Origin: Dethiosulfovibrio sp.
Lineage (GTDB): Bacteria; Synergistota; Synergistia; Synergistales; Dethiosulfovibrionaceae
DNA: 5,916 bases
Assembly: GCA_028709985.1 (NCBI GenBank)
Contig: JAQUTB010000121.1
Coordinates: 1-5,916 of the forward strand
Direction: 5' to 3'
Shown piece after piece: positions 1 to 5,059 of the stretch. Every line of letters starts with the position of its first letter. Position 1 is the first letter of the stretch. Below the pieces are notes generated by a model. That model searched no databases. It was not told the origin of the DNA and saw only the letters and a list, made by a program, of their open reading frames with translations. Position numbers and translations under genes: made by a program.

Positions 1-404
1 TGCTTTTCTATCGTCGTCACCAGCTTGGTCTCTATTACGTATCCTGCACCGCAGGAACCTTTTTCAGCGGTTCAGATATCCTTATGTTCGCAGCTCTCGC
101 ACTGTACGGGCAGATGCTCTACGATTTTATCCGGCTCATGGGGGAGTTCAAGGCCACTTCCTTTATGGCCCTTCTGAGCACCTTTACTCTTGTCGCTTTT
201 CTTCCGGGAGCTGGTCGGCTTGGGCTTTTTATAGCCGTCGCTGGAAGGAGGCTTAGAGCTGGTCTGACTGTTTTGTTTCAGGATGGCTTCGAGCTCTGCT
301 ATACGGGCTTCCTGTCTCACAAGAGTCTCGCTTAGGGTCTTAATTATCGCCTTGAGCATCTGGTTTTCCTCGAAGAGCTCCTCATAGGTGGGCTTCTGAA
401 ACAT
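1..404 (-). pseudogene. IS66-family transposase, 5' part, interrupted by an in-frame stop
   Basis: This is the N-terminal part of a DDE transposase of the IS66 family, which cuts and joins insertion-sequence ends. After the ATG (402-404) comes a leucine-zipper-like coiled coil (residues about 8-45), then the IS66 hallmark QNSQTSSKPPSSDG (about 44-57), a lysine/serine-rich linker, and a zinc-finger region with two cysteines spaced C-x2-C (CESC). Translation stops at a TGA (72-74) after residue 110. Beyond it the same frame stays open to the window edge and continues with TAEKGSCGAGYVIETKL, as expected in intact members. The stop falls where the family usually has a cysteine five residues after CxxC, so TGY to TGA is the simplest history (inference). 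The upstream ribosome site is weak (GAAG/GAAAG). The catalytic domain lies outside the window. No tnpA/tnpB genes are seen upstream, which suggests the single-gene ISBst12-like subgroup. The element's right end must lie between 405 and 473, but I could not recognise a terminal repeat. Confidence 0.9.
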
Positions 405-424
405 GAATAGGCTTTCTTCAGGTT

Positions 425-442
425 TATTCTGATACCAGAATA
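425..442. repeat. short inverted repeat between the IS66 remnant and the iron-sulfur gene
   Basis: A perfect 7-bp inverted repeat (TATTCTG / CAGAATA) flanks a 4-base loop. No T-tract follows on either strand, so it is not a convincing intrinsic terminator. It lies about 20 bases upstream of the IS66 start codon and about 30 bases past the stop of the polysaccharide operon. It could be part of the IS end, a weak transcription stop, or chance. Confidence 0.35.
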
Positions 443-473
443 TAACGTTGCAAGATCCGAAGAAACTGCTGAT

Positions 474-1688
474 TTAGGATCTAAAGCGGCGGAGGAACTG
501 AATCGCTACAGCTACTGCTTTTTTACAGGGAGAGAGGATTTCCTTCTTCAGAACCATCCATATCTTACTGGAAACAAGGGTATTTAGTTTTAGCTCACGG
601 ATAAGGGTCTCAAAATCACCTGAGTTCAAAAGACTTTTTAACAGGTTGCGGTCCTTAGGACGATGTCTATACCCCATAAAAAAGTAAGGGTTAGATTTAA
701 CTGCCGTTCTCTCCGGAACCTCTTTTAAAAAAAGTCTGCCTTCATCTCTAACTTCCAGAAGGATTTTTTCCCCAATCGGACTGTTGGCAGATATAACGCT
801 CGTTCCCTTGTCCTCATTTTTTAGGCCACCGGGAACTCCCCAAAAATCACCTAAAGAGATGTCGCCCGGACGAGGGATCATAGCAACAGGACAAGAGTAA
901 CAACCTTCATTAAGATAGACATCTTTCAAAAAGCCCTTAAAGAAAGGATCCCAACCATGAAAAAAACTTCTAGAGTAACCATTTACAAAAGAAAGTGACA
1001 CCTGGAAGGAACTCCATCCGTGCTTTTTTGACCGAAATGCAACCTCATGAACTGAACTTCCTTCCTTTTTTTCAAGAAAATCACAATAAAGTTTGAAAAT
1101 ACCAAGGGAGGGCACACCATGACATATGACATCTACCGTGACAAGATTCTCATTGTCCACGAAAGACCGCATCGCTGAAATTTGACATGGAGTGCCTACG
1201 AAAAGAACTTTTTTGCCTTCATTCAAAAAAACTATCACTTTTTTATATATCCCTGTGGTATCACTAGGTATATACTTAGACCCCATAAAATCAGGGAGGT
1301 CTTCTTCTTTCATGCAAAAATCGTGAACTACCTTTAGCCCTTCCCAGCGAGCCGCGACCACCACTCCATCTTGAGCAATAACATGGTGGGCTAATTCGTA
1401 AAAAACGCCTCCAGATGAACTCTTTTGTAAAACTTCGTCATCAAAGCTCCAGCCACCCCAAAAGAGGGGATATTGGGATCGACAATCTCTGGTCTTTTTG
1501 GGAATTAAAACCGGGCAATGATCAGCACAGACTCCACATTTAGTACAACTGTCACCGACTATCGGCCTATAAAATCCTTCTTCATCCAGAACCACACTCA
1601 GGGCATTTACAGGACAGGCATCGACACAGCCCAAACATCCTGTGCAGGCTTTCGACCCTATCAAAAGAATAGCCGGATCTTTTTTCAT
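474..1688 (-). CDS. Coenzyme F420 hydrogenase/dehydrogenase beta-subunit (FrhB/FdhB) family 4Fe-4S protein
   Basis: This 404-residue cytoplasmic protein is predicted to carry two [4Fe-4S] clusters and an FrhB-type flavin/redox module. The N-terminus has two ferredoxin motifs, with cysteines at 15, 18, 21, 25 and 48, 51, 54, 58. An FrhB N-terminal motif KSSSGG follows at 89-94. The C-terminal FrhB part has GTPCQ (165-169), CHG (189-191), a CxxC pair at 263/266 and GDISLGDFWG (275-284), all typical of the family. The ATG sits in an ATGA overlap with the stop of the preceding transferase gene, preceded by AGGAA seven bases upstream, so translation is probably coupled. Members next to pyruvyl transferases are common in polysaccharide clusters of anaerobes. 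Their substrate is unknown and true F420 use is unlikely here. The gene is A+T-rich compared with the cassette at 3253-4727. Confidence 0.9.
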   Translation of the reverse strand: MKKDPAILLIGSKACTGCLGCVDACPVNALSVVLDEEGFYRPIVGDSCTKCGVCADHCPVLIPKKTRDCRSQYPLFWGGWSFDDEVLQKSSSGGVFYELAHHVIAQDGVVVAARWEGLKVVHDFCMKEEDLPDFMGSKYIPSDTTGIYKKVIVFLNEGKKVLFVGTPCQISAMRSFVDNENLVTVDVICHGVPSLGIFKLYCDFLEKKEGSSVHEVAFRSKKHGWSSFQVSLSFVNGYSRSFFHGWDPFFKGFLKDVYLNEGCYSCPVAMIPRPGDISLGDFWGVPGGLKNEDKGTSVISANSPIGEKILLEVRDEGRLFLKEVPERTAVKSNPYFFMGYRHRPKDRNLLKSLLNSGDFETLIRELKLNTLVSSKIWMVLKKEILSPCKKAVAVAIQFLRRFRS

Positions 1689-2992
1689 TTTCCTATTCCT
1701 AAAGTCAGATGACGGTAGACCTGGTCCAGTTGCCTGCCCACTATTTCCTTCATTTCACAGACCTTGCCTCGAATATGGAAACACAGAGGAGCGTATTCTT
1801 TTTCCACGTAGTCAAGACTACGGCTGACCTTCTCCGCTACCTTATAGTCAGTCCACTTATCAGTTCCCTGGGCATCTACCACAAGTTCAGGAACGTTCAA
1901 TCCCTTAGCTAATACTCCGTTGTATTTGACGCTATAAGACAGCGCAACTGCTGGTTTTCCCATTTGAAACGTAGATACAGCTGCGTGCATCCTACCAGAA
2001 ACTGTAAAGCGACCATTGCCCAACAAAATACGCGCCTCGTAGGGCATAAGGACGTTCTCGACATGAACCAGCGAATCCAGGATGTCACGTCTTCCCTTTT
2101 TCTCTATATAGTCGACAATCATGGCGTTGGTCAGGCGATCGTCACTATTTTTAGGTCGAACAACATGGGGTAGAAGCAAAATTCTTTTTACCCCGTCACG
2201 AGAGAGAATTCCTTCAAAAACACGTTCAAAGTTATCTAAAAAAGCCTTGGTGTCTTGAGTATAATGAGAGACTAGTCCAGAGGTAACTACCGTAGCGTAA
2301 GCATTTTTTTCAAGCCCATACATGGAAAGCAGGCGAAGATGCTCTTTTTCTTCATCTTGCATAGGAAGGTCCAAAAATGCTAGATCTCTGGAGTTATATG
2401 AATAAGGTAGCTTAAGAGTGCTCTTACAATAGTCGTATGTTCGATCGTCTCTAGAGTAAATAGCTGCCTGCTTCAGACAATAGCTAGCCAATTTTTCTCT
2501 GGAAGGAGCAAAAGGACCTACTGATTGCCCTAAAAGAATCATTGGCATAGCAGTCGAAAATTTTTTTATTCTTGTTAATTCTAAAACAAGACTCCTGATA
2601 CCGTAATATTCTGACAAATCATCCCCGCCAATCACAACCTGCCCTAACACCTTATTTCTTAGAGCATCTAATAATACTGCTCTATGTCTGATAGCACGAC
2701 AAGTTTCCGACGGCAAAGAATATATCTTTTGCCGTCTAGACTTTCCGAGCCAGTGTTTTTCTTTCCATATCCTATAATCATCGCCCGTTAGATCCTCGTC
2801 GGAAAATATACTGTTAATACCGGTACTCCGTCTTAGACGAGATAGATTCTCTTCGTCCCAGGCATCAACATAAAAATTTAATTCTTCACCACTTCTACGA
2901 TAAAGCTCTCGAATTAAGACAATAGCCATCATCGCACTTCCATAATTAAATGTATTGGGAATATGCGATATAGAAATAGATTTTTTAATCAA
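1685..2992 (-). CDS. Polysaccharide pyruvyl transferase family protein (WcaK/CsaB-like)
   Basis: This 435-residue protein belongs to the family that transfers pyruvate from phosphoenolpyruvate to sugars of surface polysaccharides as a ketal. Family signatures are NTFNYGSAM (13-21), a glycine-aspartate stretch GGDD (122-125), GQSVGPF (155-161), YSRDD (179-183), LPH (274-276), and the C-terminal SGRMHA (332-337) followed by SYSVKYNG (352-359). It has no signal peptide or membrane helix, which fits a cytoplasmic enzyme. I place the start at the TTG at 2990-2992 because a GGAGGG site lies seven bases upstream. An in-frame TTG at 3026-3028 would add 12 residues but would begin before that site. 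The stop overlaps the downstream iron-sulfur gene by four bases. Not every member is a proven pyruvyl transferase, so the sugar acceptor and even the reaction are uncertain. Base composition is much more A+T-rich than the next operon upstream. Confidence 0.88.
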   Translation of the reverse strand: MIKKSISISHIPNTFNYGSAMMAIVLIRELYRRSGEELNFYVDAWDEENLSRLRRSTGINSIFSDEDLTGDDYRIWKEKHWLGKSRRQKIYSLPSETCRAIRHRAVLLDALRNKVLGQVVIGGDDLSEYYGIRSLVLELTRIKKFSTAMPMILLGQSVGPFAPSREKLASYCLKQAAIYSRDDRTYDYCKSTLKLPYSYNSRDLAFLDLPMQDEEKEHLRLLSMYGLEKNAYATVVTSGLVSHYTQDTKAFLDNFERVFEGILSRDGVKRILLLPHVVRPKNSDDRLTNAMIVDYIEKKGRRDILDSLVHVENVLMPYEARILLGNGRFTVSGRMHAAVSTFQMGKPAVALSYSVKYNGVLAKGLNVPELVVDAQGTDKWTDYKVAEKVSRSLDYVEKEYAPLCFHIRGKVCEMKEIVGRQLDQVYRHLTLGIGK

Positions 2993-2999
2993 AATACAG

Positions 3000-3005
3000 C
3001 CCTCC
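3000..3005 (-). promoter_or_regulatory. Shine-Dalgarno site that fixes the TTG start at 2992
   Basis: On the minus strand this reads GGAGGG, with seven bases before the TTG at 2990-2992. It is the only strong ribosome site near the gene's 5' end. It favours the shorter product beginning (M)IKKSISISH over the longer reading frame. Confidence 0.75.
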
Positions 3006-3092
3006 AATTTTTTATAAAAACAACCCAAGATATCTGTGGCCTACTCACATATGCGAAGAGCCCTTAAAACCCTACGCTAGGAGTTTCGTTCT

Positions 3093-3121
3093 TTTATAAC
3101 ACAATAGTCCTACATGAGCAA
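3093..3121 (-). promoter_or_regulatory. Candidate sigma-A/70 promoter for the pyruvyl transferase operon
   Basis: The minus strand shows TTGCTC (-35, 3116-3121), a 17-base spacer, and TATAAA (-10, 3093-3098). The -10 matches five of six consensus bases and the -35 only three of six. Transcription would start near 3086, giving a leader of about 90 bases before the TTG codon. That leader holds a small imperfect hairpin (about 3067-3086) of unknown meaning. The promoter lies downstream of the sigma-gene terminator, so this operon is probably transcribed independently. Confidence 0.5.
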
Positions 3122-3184
3122 TTTTATTACTCACTCCACCTCTAGTCAAGGAAAATCCCCTCTCCCTGGATCTCTCCCAAAGAA

Positions 3185-3212
3185 AAAGCCCACCGATCTC
3201 TCGGTGGGCTTT
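3185..3212 (-). terminator. Rho-independent terminator of the five-gene cassette
   Basis: A perfect 12-bp stem (AAAGCCCACCGA and its complement) encloses a TCTC tetraloop. In minus-strand RNA a TTTTTCTTT tail overlaps and follows the stem, while the plus-strand side has only three Ts before a C. It therefore works best for minus-strand transcription, ending the transcript about 40 bases after the sigma-like gene stops. Confidence 0.9.
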
Positions 3213-3252
3213 CGGCTTGCTATGGCTGAGTTCGCTGGGTTGTGTCGGCCTA

Positions 3253-3756
3253 TCAGTTCAGGTGTTTCTGTAGCTTGGTTCGCAGCTTCTTTATCATGTA
3301 GCTGACGTTCTGCTGGGAGCAGCCTAGGTCCTTGGCTATCTCCGCTTGGGTCAGGCCGTAGAGCAGGTCTTCCACCAGGAGGAAGTCATCGGGCTCTATG
3401 GGGATTCCCGCCAGAAGAAGCTCGGGGGTGTAGTTGGGCCGCAGGTCTTCCGGTTCGTAGCCCGACTCGGACAGTTCCTCTATGCTGCCGTGGTCCGCTT
3501 GCCTTCTGAGCTTCGCCGCTGCGTCTCGGACCTTGCCGGGGAGGTTTTGAGACAGATGGAGAGCCATGGACTTATCCTCCGGGCAGCTCAGGATAAGCTC
3601 CAGGACGTCGCAGGACGCCTGGGAGATCAGGTCGTCCAGTTCGGCCCCTCGACCGGCATAACGGCGGGCGACGCTTCGAACCAAAGGGGCAAAACGATAA
3701 AAAGAGACGGTAGTCCTGTCCATTCCATTGCTTTCCACTGTGTAACCTACACTCAT
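3253..3756 (-). CDS. Small sigma-70-like RNA polymerase sigma factor
   Basis: This 167-residue protein looks like a minimal sigma factor with regions 2 and 4. Region 2 is seen at about 20-55 (FAPLVRSVARRYAGRGAELDDLI), the core-polymerase-binding part. Region 4 is at about 124-165, a helix-turn-helix with LTQAEIAKDLGCSQQNVSYMIKKL that should read a -35 element. The linker between them is short. From about residue 57 to 99 there is no Phe, Tyr or Trp, so the aromatic promoter-melting part of region 2.3 is reduced or missing. The ATG follows a GGGAGG site placed immediately after the stop of the peptidase gene, 16 bases away. It is the last gene of the cassette before a strong terminator. By size and layout it recalls UviA/TcdR- or SigO/Xpf-type factors that drive a few dedicated promoters. 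Whether it controls its own operon is a guess. Confidence 0.85.
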   Translation of the reverse strand: MSVGYTVESNGMDRTTVSFYRFAPLVRSVARRYAGRGAELDDLISQASCDVLELILSCPEDKSMALHLSQNLPGKVRDAAAKLRRQADHGSIEELSESGYEPEDLRPNYTPELLLAGIPIEPDDFLLVEDLLYGLTQAEIAKDLGCSQQNVSYMIKKLRTKLQKHLN

Positions 3757-3772
3757 AACTACTAAACCTCCC

Positions 3773-4111
3773 TTAAAGGTCCACCGCTAGGTGGACGAAT
3801 CCTCGGCTCCCGTAGGGGATCACCGAGCTAAACCCTTCCTCTCTCGCCAGAAGGCAAAAGGACCTTTGCAGCTGCTGGGCGACCGCAACGTCGGCGGCGG
3901 CCCCGACCGTATGACGGCTGTTTTCCACCCCTCCAACCTCTCGGTTGTGGCTGGGGCAGCGATAGCCGCTGGTTATCCTCACAGGGCCCCATCGGCCCCT
4001 GAGGGCCTCCAACCGGCGGAGAAGTTCCGGCTGGAGGCGAACTGTGAGACAGCAGGGGCACTGAAACTCGTCTAGCCTGAAATGGGGAGAGAGGGGCACA
4101 CGATTATTCAA
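3773..4111 (-). CDS. Peptidase M15 family protein (D-Ala-D-Ala carboxypeptidase / endolysin-like)
   Basis: This 112-residue zinc peptidase-like domain belongs to the M15 (M15_3) group, whose members cut peptide cross-links of peptidoglycan. The core reads ITSGYRCPSHNREVGGV (46-62), then SRHTVGAAADV with the zinc ligands His67 and Asp74 in H-x6-D spacing, and finally FVHL with the third ligand His107. In most relatives the last motif is HxD; here it is HLA, with an Asp only at 111, so full activity is uncertain. It starts with LSPHFRLDEFQCPCC and has no signal peptide or wall-binding domain, as in phage endolysins that need a holin. The TTG start (4109-4111) lies inside the end of the YvrJ gene (8-base overlap), with GGAG seven bases upstream. 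A GTG at 4097-4099 is the alternative start. Confidence 0.87.
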   Translation of the reverse strand: MNNRVPLSPHFRLDEFQCPCCLTVRLQPELLRRLEALRGRWGPVRITSGYRCPSHNREVGGVENSRHTVGAAADVAVAQQLQRSFCLLAREEGFSSVIPYGSRGFVHLAVDL

Positions 4112-4253
4112 CTCTGCTCTCCACTATGGCGAGTCTCAGTTCCTGTATGGCCTGGCTGAGGCTTTCGACCCGGCTTTCCATGCGGATCAGCAGATAGGCC
4201 GCCACCGCTATGGAGAAGCCGTTTTGGGCCACGCTGGCCAGTAGCTCTTCCAC
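4104..4253 (-). CDS. yvrJ: YvrJ-family small membrane protein
   Basis: This 49-residue protein carries the YvrJ pattern: NGFSIAVAAYLLIRME at residues 11-26, then a charged amphipathic tail SRVESLSQAIQELRLAI. The first half is one hydrophobic helix (about 4-24) likely to cross the membrane; the second half probably forms a coiled coil in the cytoplasm. The GTG start (4251-4253) is supported by AGGAGG eight bases upstream. The gene begins 17 bases after the DUF2922 stop and overlaps the peptidase start by 8 bases. The family is named after Bacillus subtilis YvrJ, whose gene is linked to the SigO/RsoA sigma system, so the nearby sigma-like gene is a telling parallel. Its function is not known. 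The single helix plus charged tail also resembles small BhlA/UviB holin-like proteins, which together with the adjacent peptidase makes a holin-like role possible (inference). Confidence 0.85.
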   Translation of the reverse strand: MEELLASVAQNGFSIAVAAYLLIRMESRVESLSQAIQELRLAIVESRVE

Positions 4254-4270
4254 TATCAGGACCTCCTTTC

Positions 4271-4474
4271 CTAGACGATTATGTCGGTTACCGTTCTGTC
4301 GATCAGCTCCGCCCCGACGATGGACACCACACCGGCGGTGAGGGCATCGTTGTCGATAACCGCCTGCATGGCACTTCGGACCTGGGCCTCGGTGAGGTCG
4401 TCCTTGGCGTAGCGGAGGGAGAGGCTGGCCTTGGTTCCGTCGACCTTTCCGAAGATCATCTTCACTGTTTTCAC
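4271..4474 (-). CDS. DUF2922 domain protein
   Basis: This is a 67-residue protein of unknown function, matching DUF2922 in length and pattern. It has an N-terminal beta stretch (VKMIFGKVDGT), a second strand (SLSLRYAKDD), a helix opening with LTEAQVRSAMQAVID, and a C-terminal strand pair (VVSIVGAELIDRTVTDIIV). It has no signal peptide or membrane segment. The GTG start (4472-4474) follows AGGAGGT six bases upstream. It lies 34 bases after the DUF1659 gene and 17 bases before the YvrJ gene. Its first half aligns with that of the DUF1659 product (VDGT, SLS, D-x1/2-LT, helix with V and A at matching places), so the two may be paralogues or partners. DUF1659 and DUF2922 genes are usually found side by side; no role is established to my knowledge. 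Confidence 0.85.
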   Translation of the reverse strand: MKTVKMIFGKVDGTKASLSLRYAKDDLTEAQVRSAMQAVIDNDALTAGVVSIVGAELIDRTVTDIIV

Positions 4475-4508
4475 GTTTTCACCTCCTCTCTATCGTCGAA
4501 AAAACTCC

Positions 4509-4727
4509 CTAGGCTGAGACCAGGTTGACGTCGGCCTTGTGGGACTCCACCACCGGCACGGACAGAAGTCCGCCCAGAGCGGTCACCACGGCGTCCACCT
4601 TGTCGGCGGTGAGGGCGGGGTCCACTTTGGAGACCGACAGGCTCCCGAGCTTGGGAGTTCCGTCGACGGTGGTTCCCACCTGACACCTCATGACGATGCG
4701 GCTGGACATAGGTACAAAGCTTGCCAT
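4509..4727 (-). CDS. DUF1659 domain protein
   Basis: This 72-residue protein of unknown function is the first gene of the five-gene cassette. It shows a beta-rich N-terminal half (SRIVMRCQVGTTVDGT, then LGSLSVSKVDP), a helix beginning LTADKVDAVVTALGGLL, and a C-terminal strand (VVESHKADVNLV). No export signal or membrane helix is visible. I choose the ATG at 4725-4727 because a GGAGGT site (4735-4740) lies seven bases upstream. An in-frame GTG at 4734-4736 lies within that site and is unlikely to be used. The protein is small and soluble-looking, with a strong ribosome site, so high expression is plausible but unproven. Confidence 0.83.
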   Translation of the reverse strand: MASFVPMSSRIVMRCQVGTTVDGTPKLGSLSVSKVDPALTADKVDAVVTALGGLLSVPVVESHKADVNLVSA

Positions 4728-4757
4728 TAAGTTCACCTCCTTTTCTTTGGGGTCTGA

Positions 4758-4763
4758 TATATA
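4758..4763 (-). promoter_or_regulatory. Candidate -10 element of the DUF1659-to-sigma operon
   Basis: TATATA lies about 30 bases upstream of the first ATG, which would place the transcript start near 4751 and give a short leader of about 24 bases carrying the ribosome site. At 17-base spacing the -35 position reads AAAACC, with no resemblance to TTGACA. The operon may therefore use an activator or an alternative sigma factor, perhaps the one it encodes, or the promoter may lie further upstream. Confidence 0.3.
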
Positions 4764-4881
4764 GAGTGGGAGGACGCCATGGTTTTTACAAACACGAAAG
4801 CAAGGAAAATATCGGAAAAGCAGTTTTTTGCCGCAACAAGTAAAGCATACGCCTTTATTTTAAAAATGCAAGGGGATTTGA

Positions 4882-4909
4882 TTGTCTTAAGATAAAATAT
4901 CCTAATAAT
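4882..4909 (+). promoter_or_regulatory. Weak plus-strand promoter candidate inside the palindrome cluster
   Basis: TTGTCT (-35, 4882-4887; four of six consensus bases) and AATAAT (-10, 4904-4909; five of six) are 16 bases apart. A start would fall near 4916, inside the 16-base palindrome, so a protein bound there could block it. A+T-rich DNA often contains such matches, so this is only suggestive. Confidence 0.22.
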
Positions 4910-4929
4910 CTTAAGATTCTTAAGAATCT
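4885..4929. repeat. Cluster of three CTTAAG-centred palindromes
   Basis: Perfect palindromes occur at 4885-4892 (TCTTAAGA), 4908-4917 (ATCTTAAGAT) and 4914-4929 (AGATTCTTAAGAATCT, 16 bases). The last two overlap by four bases. Their centres are 24 and 9 bases apart. Such repeated two-fold-symmetric sites in an intergenic gap look like binding sites for a dimeric regulator, although A+T-rich DNA produces short palindromes by chance. The 16-mer is the least likely to be chance. Confidence 0.6.
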
Positions 4930-5059
4930 AAAATGTTTTACTAAGGACTTTTGGATACGTTGTGGAAAGGCTGTACTAAAGAGGGGAAAGATGATCTGGG
5001 GGGCTAGAGATGATAGGGCATGAAAAAGGCCAACCCTATAGGGCTGGCCTTTTTCATGC
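4916..5059 (+). ncRNA. Possible small plus-strand transcript ending in the 5018-5059 hairpin
   Basis: If the plus-strand promoter candidate is active, RNA would begin at about 4916 and end at the strong hairpin, giving about 140 nt with no substantial reading frame. It could be a small RNA or a short leader. Against it, the hairpin is fully explained as the terminator of the minus-strand reductase operon, and I recognise no known RNA family. Confidence 0.17.
5018..5059 (-). terminator. Long hairpin terminator, mainly for the acyl carrier protein-reductase operon
   Basis: A 15-bp stem starting GCATGAAAAAGGCCA, one odd pair, three more G-C pairs and a TATA loop. The odd pair is A-C in plus-strand RNA but a tolerated G-U in minus-strand RNA, so the stem is continuous only for minus transcription. 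A five-T run follows the GGCC core on both strands. It lies 23 bases after the reductase stop codon and could also stop plus-strand transcripts. Confidence 0.88.

Noticed and set aside
72..74. TGA in the IS66 gene read as selenocysteine
   Set aside because: The position is probably a zinc-binding cysteine, no selenocysteine-insertion hairpin is evident, and insertion sequences decay commonly. A nonsense mutation is far simpler.
84..335. Plus-strand open frame opposite the IS66 transposase
   Set aside because: It is an antisense shadow of the coiled-coil coding region, with no start signal and no family match.
405..473. IS66 terminal inverted repeat
   Set aside because: I looked for the usual GTAA-type end and a matching border but found no convincing candidate, and the other end is outside the window.
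3029..3092. Riboswitch or attenuator in the pyruvyl transferase leader
   Set aside because: Only one small imperfect hairpin with a 3-base loop is visible. I could not match it to any known riboswitch core such as cyclic di-GMP.
3346..3765. Plus-strand open frame of 139 codons opposite the sigma-like gene
   Set aside because: It is a mirror of the sigma gene, which has clear domains and a ribosome site. The plus-strand frame has neither.
3791..4075. Plus-strand and alternative minus frames over the M15 peptidase
   Set aside because: They are shadows in a G+C-rich gene. The peptidase frame carries conserved zinc motifs; the others have proline/glycine/arginine-rich noise.
4471..4686. Arg/Gly-rich minus frame of 71 codons overlapping the DUF1659 gene
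   Set aside because: It is a frame-shifted reading of the DUF1659 gene with low-complexity composition and no ribosome site.
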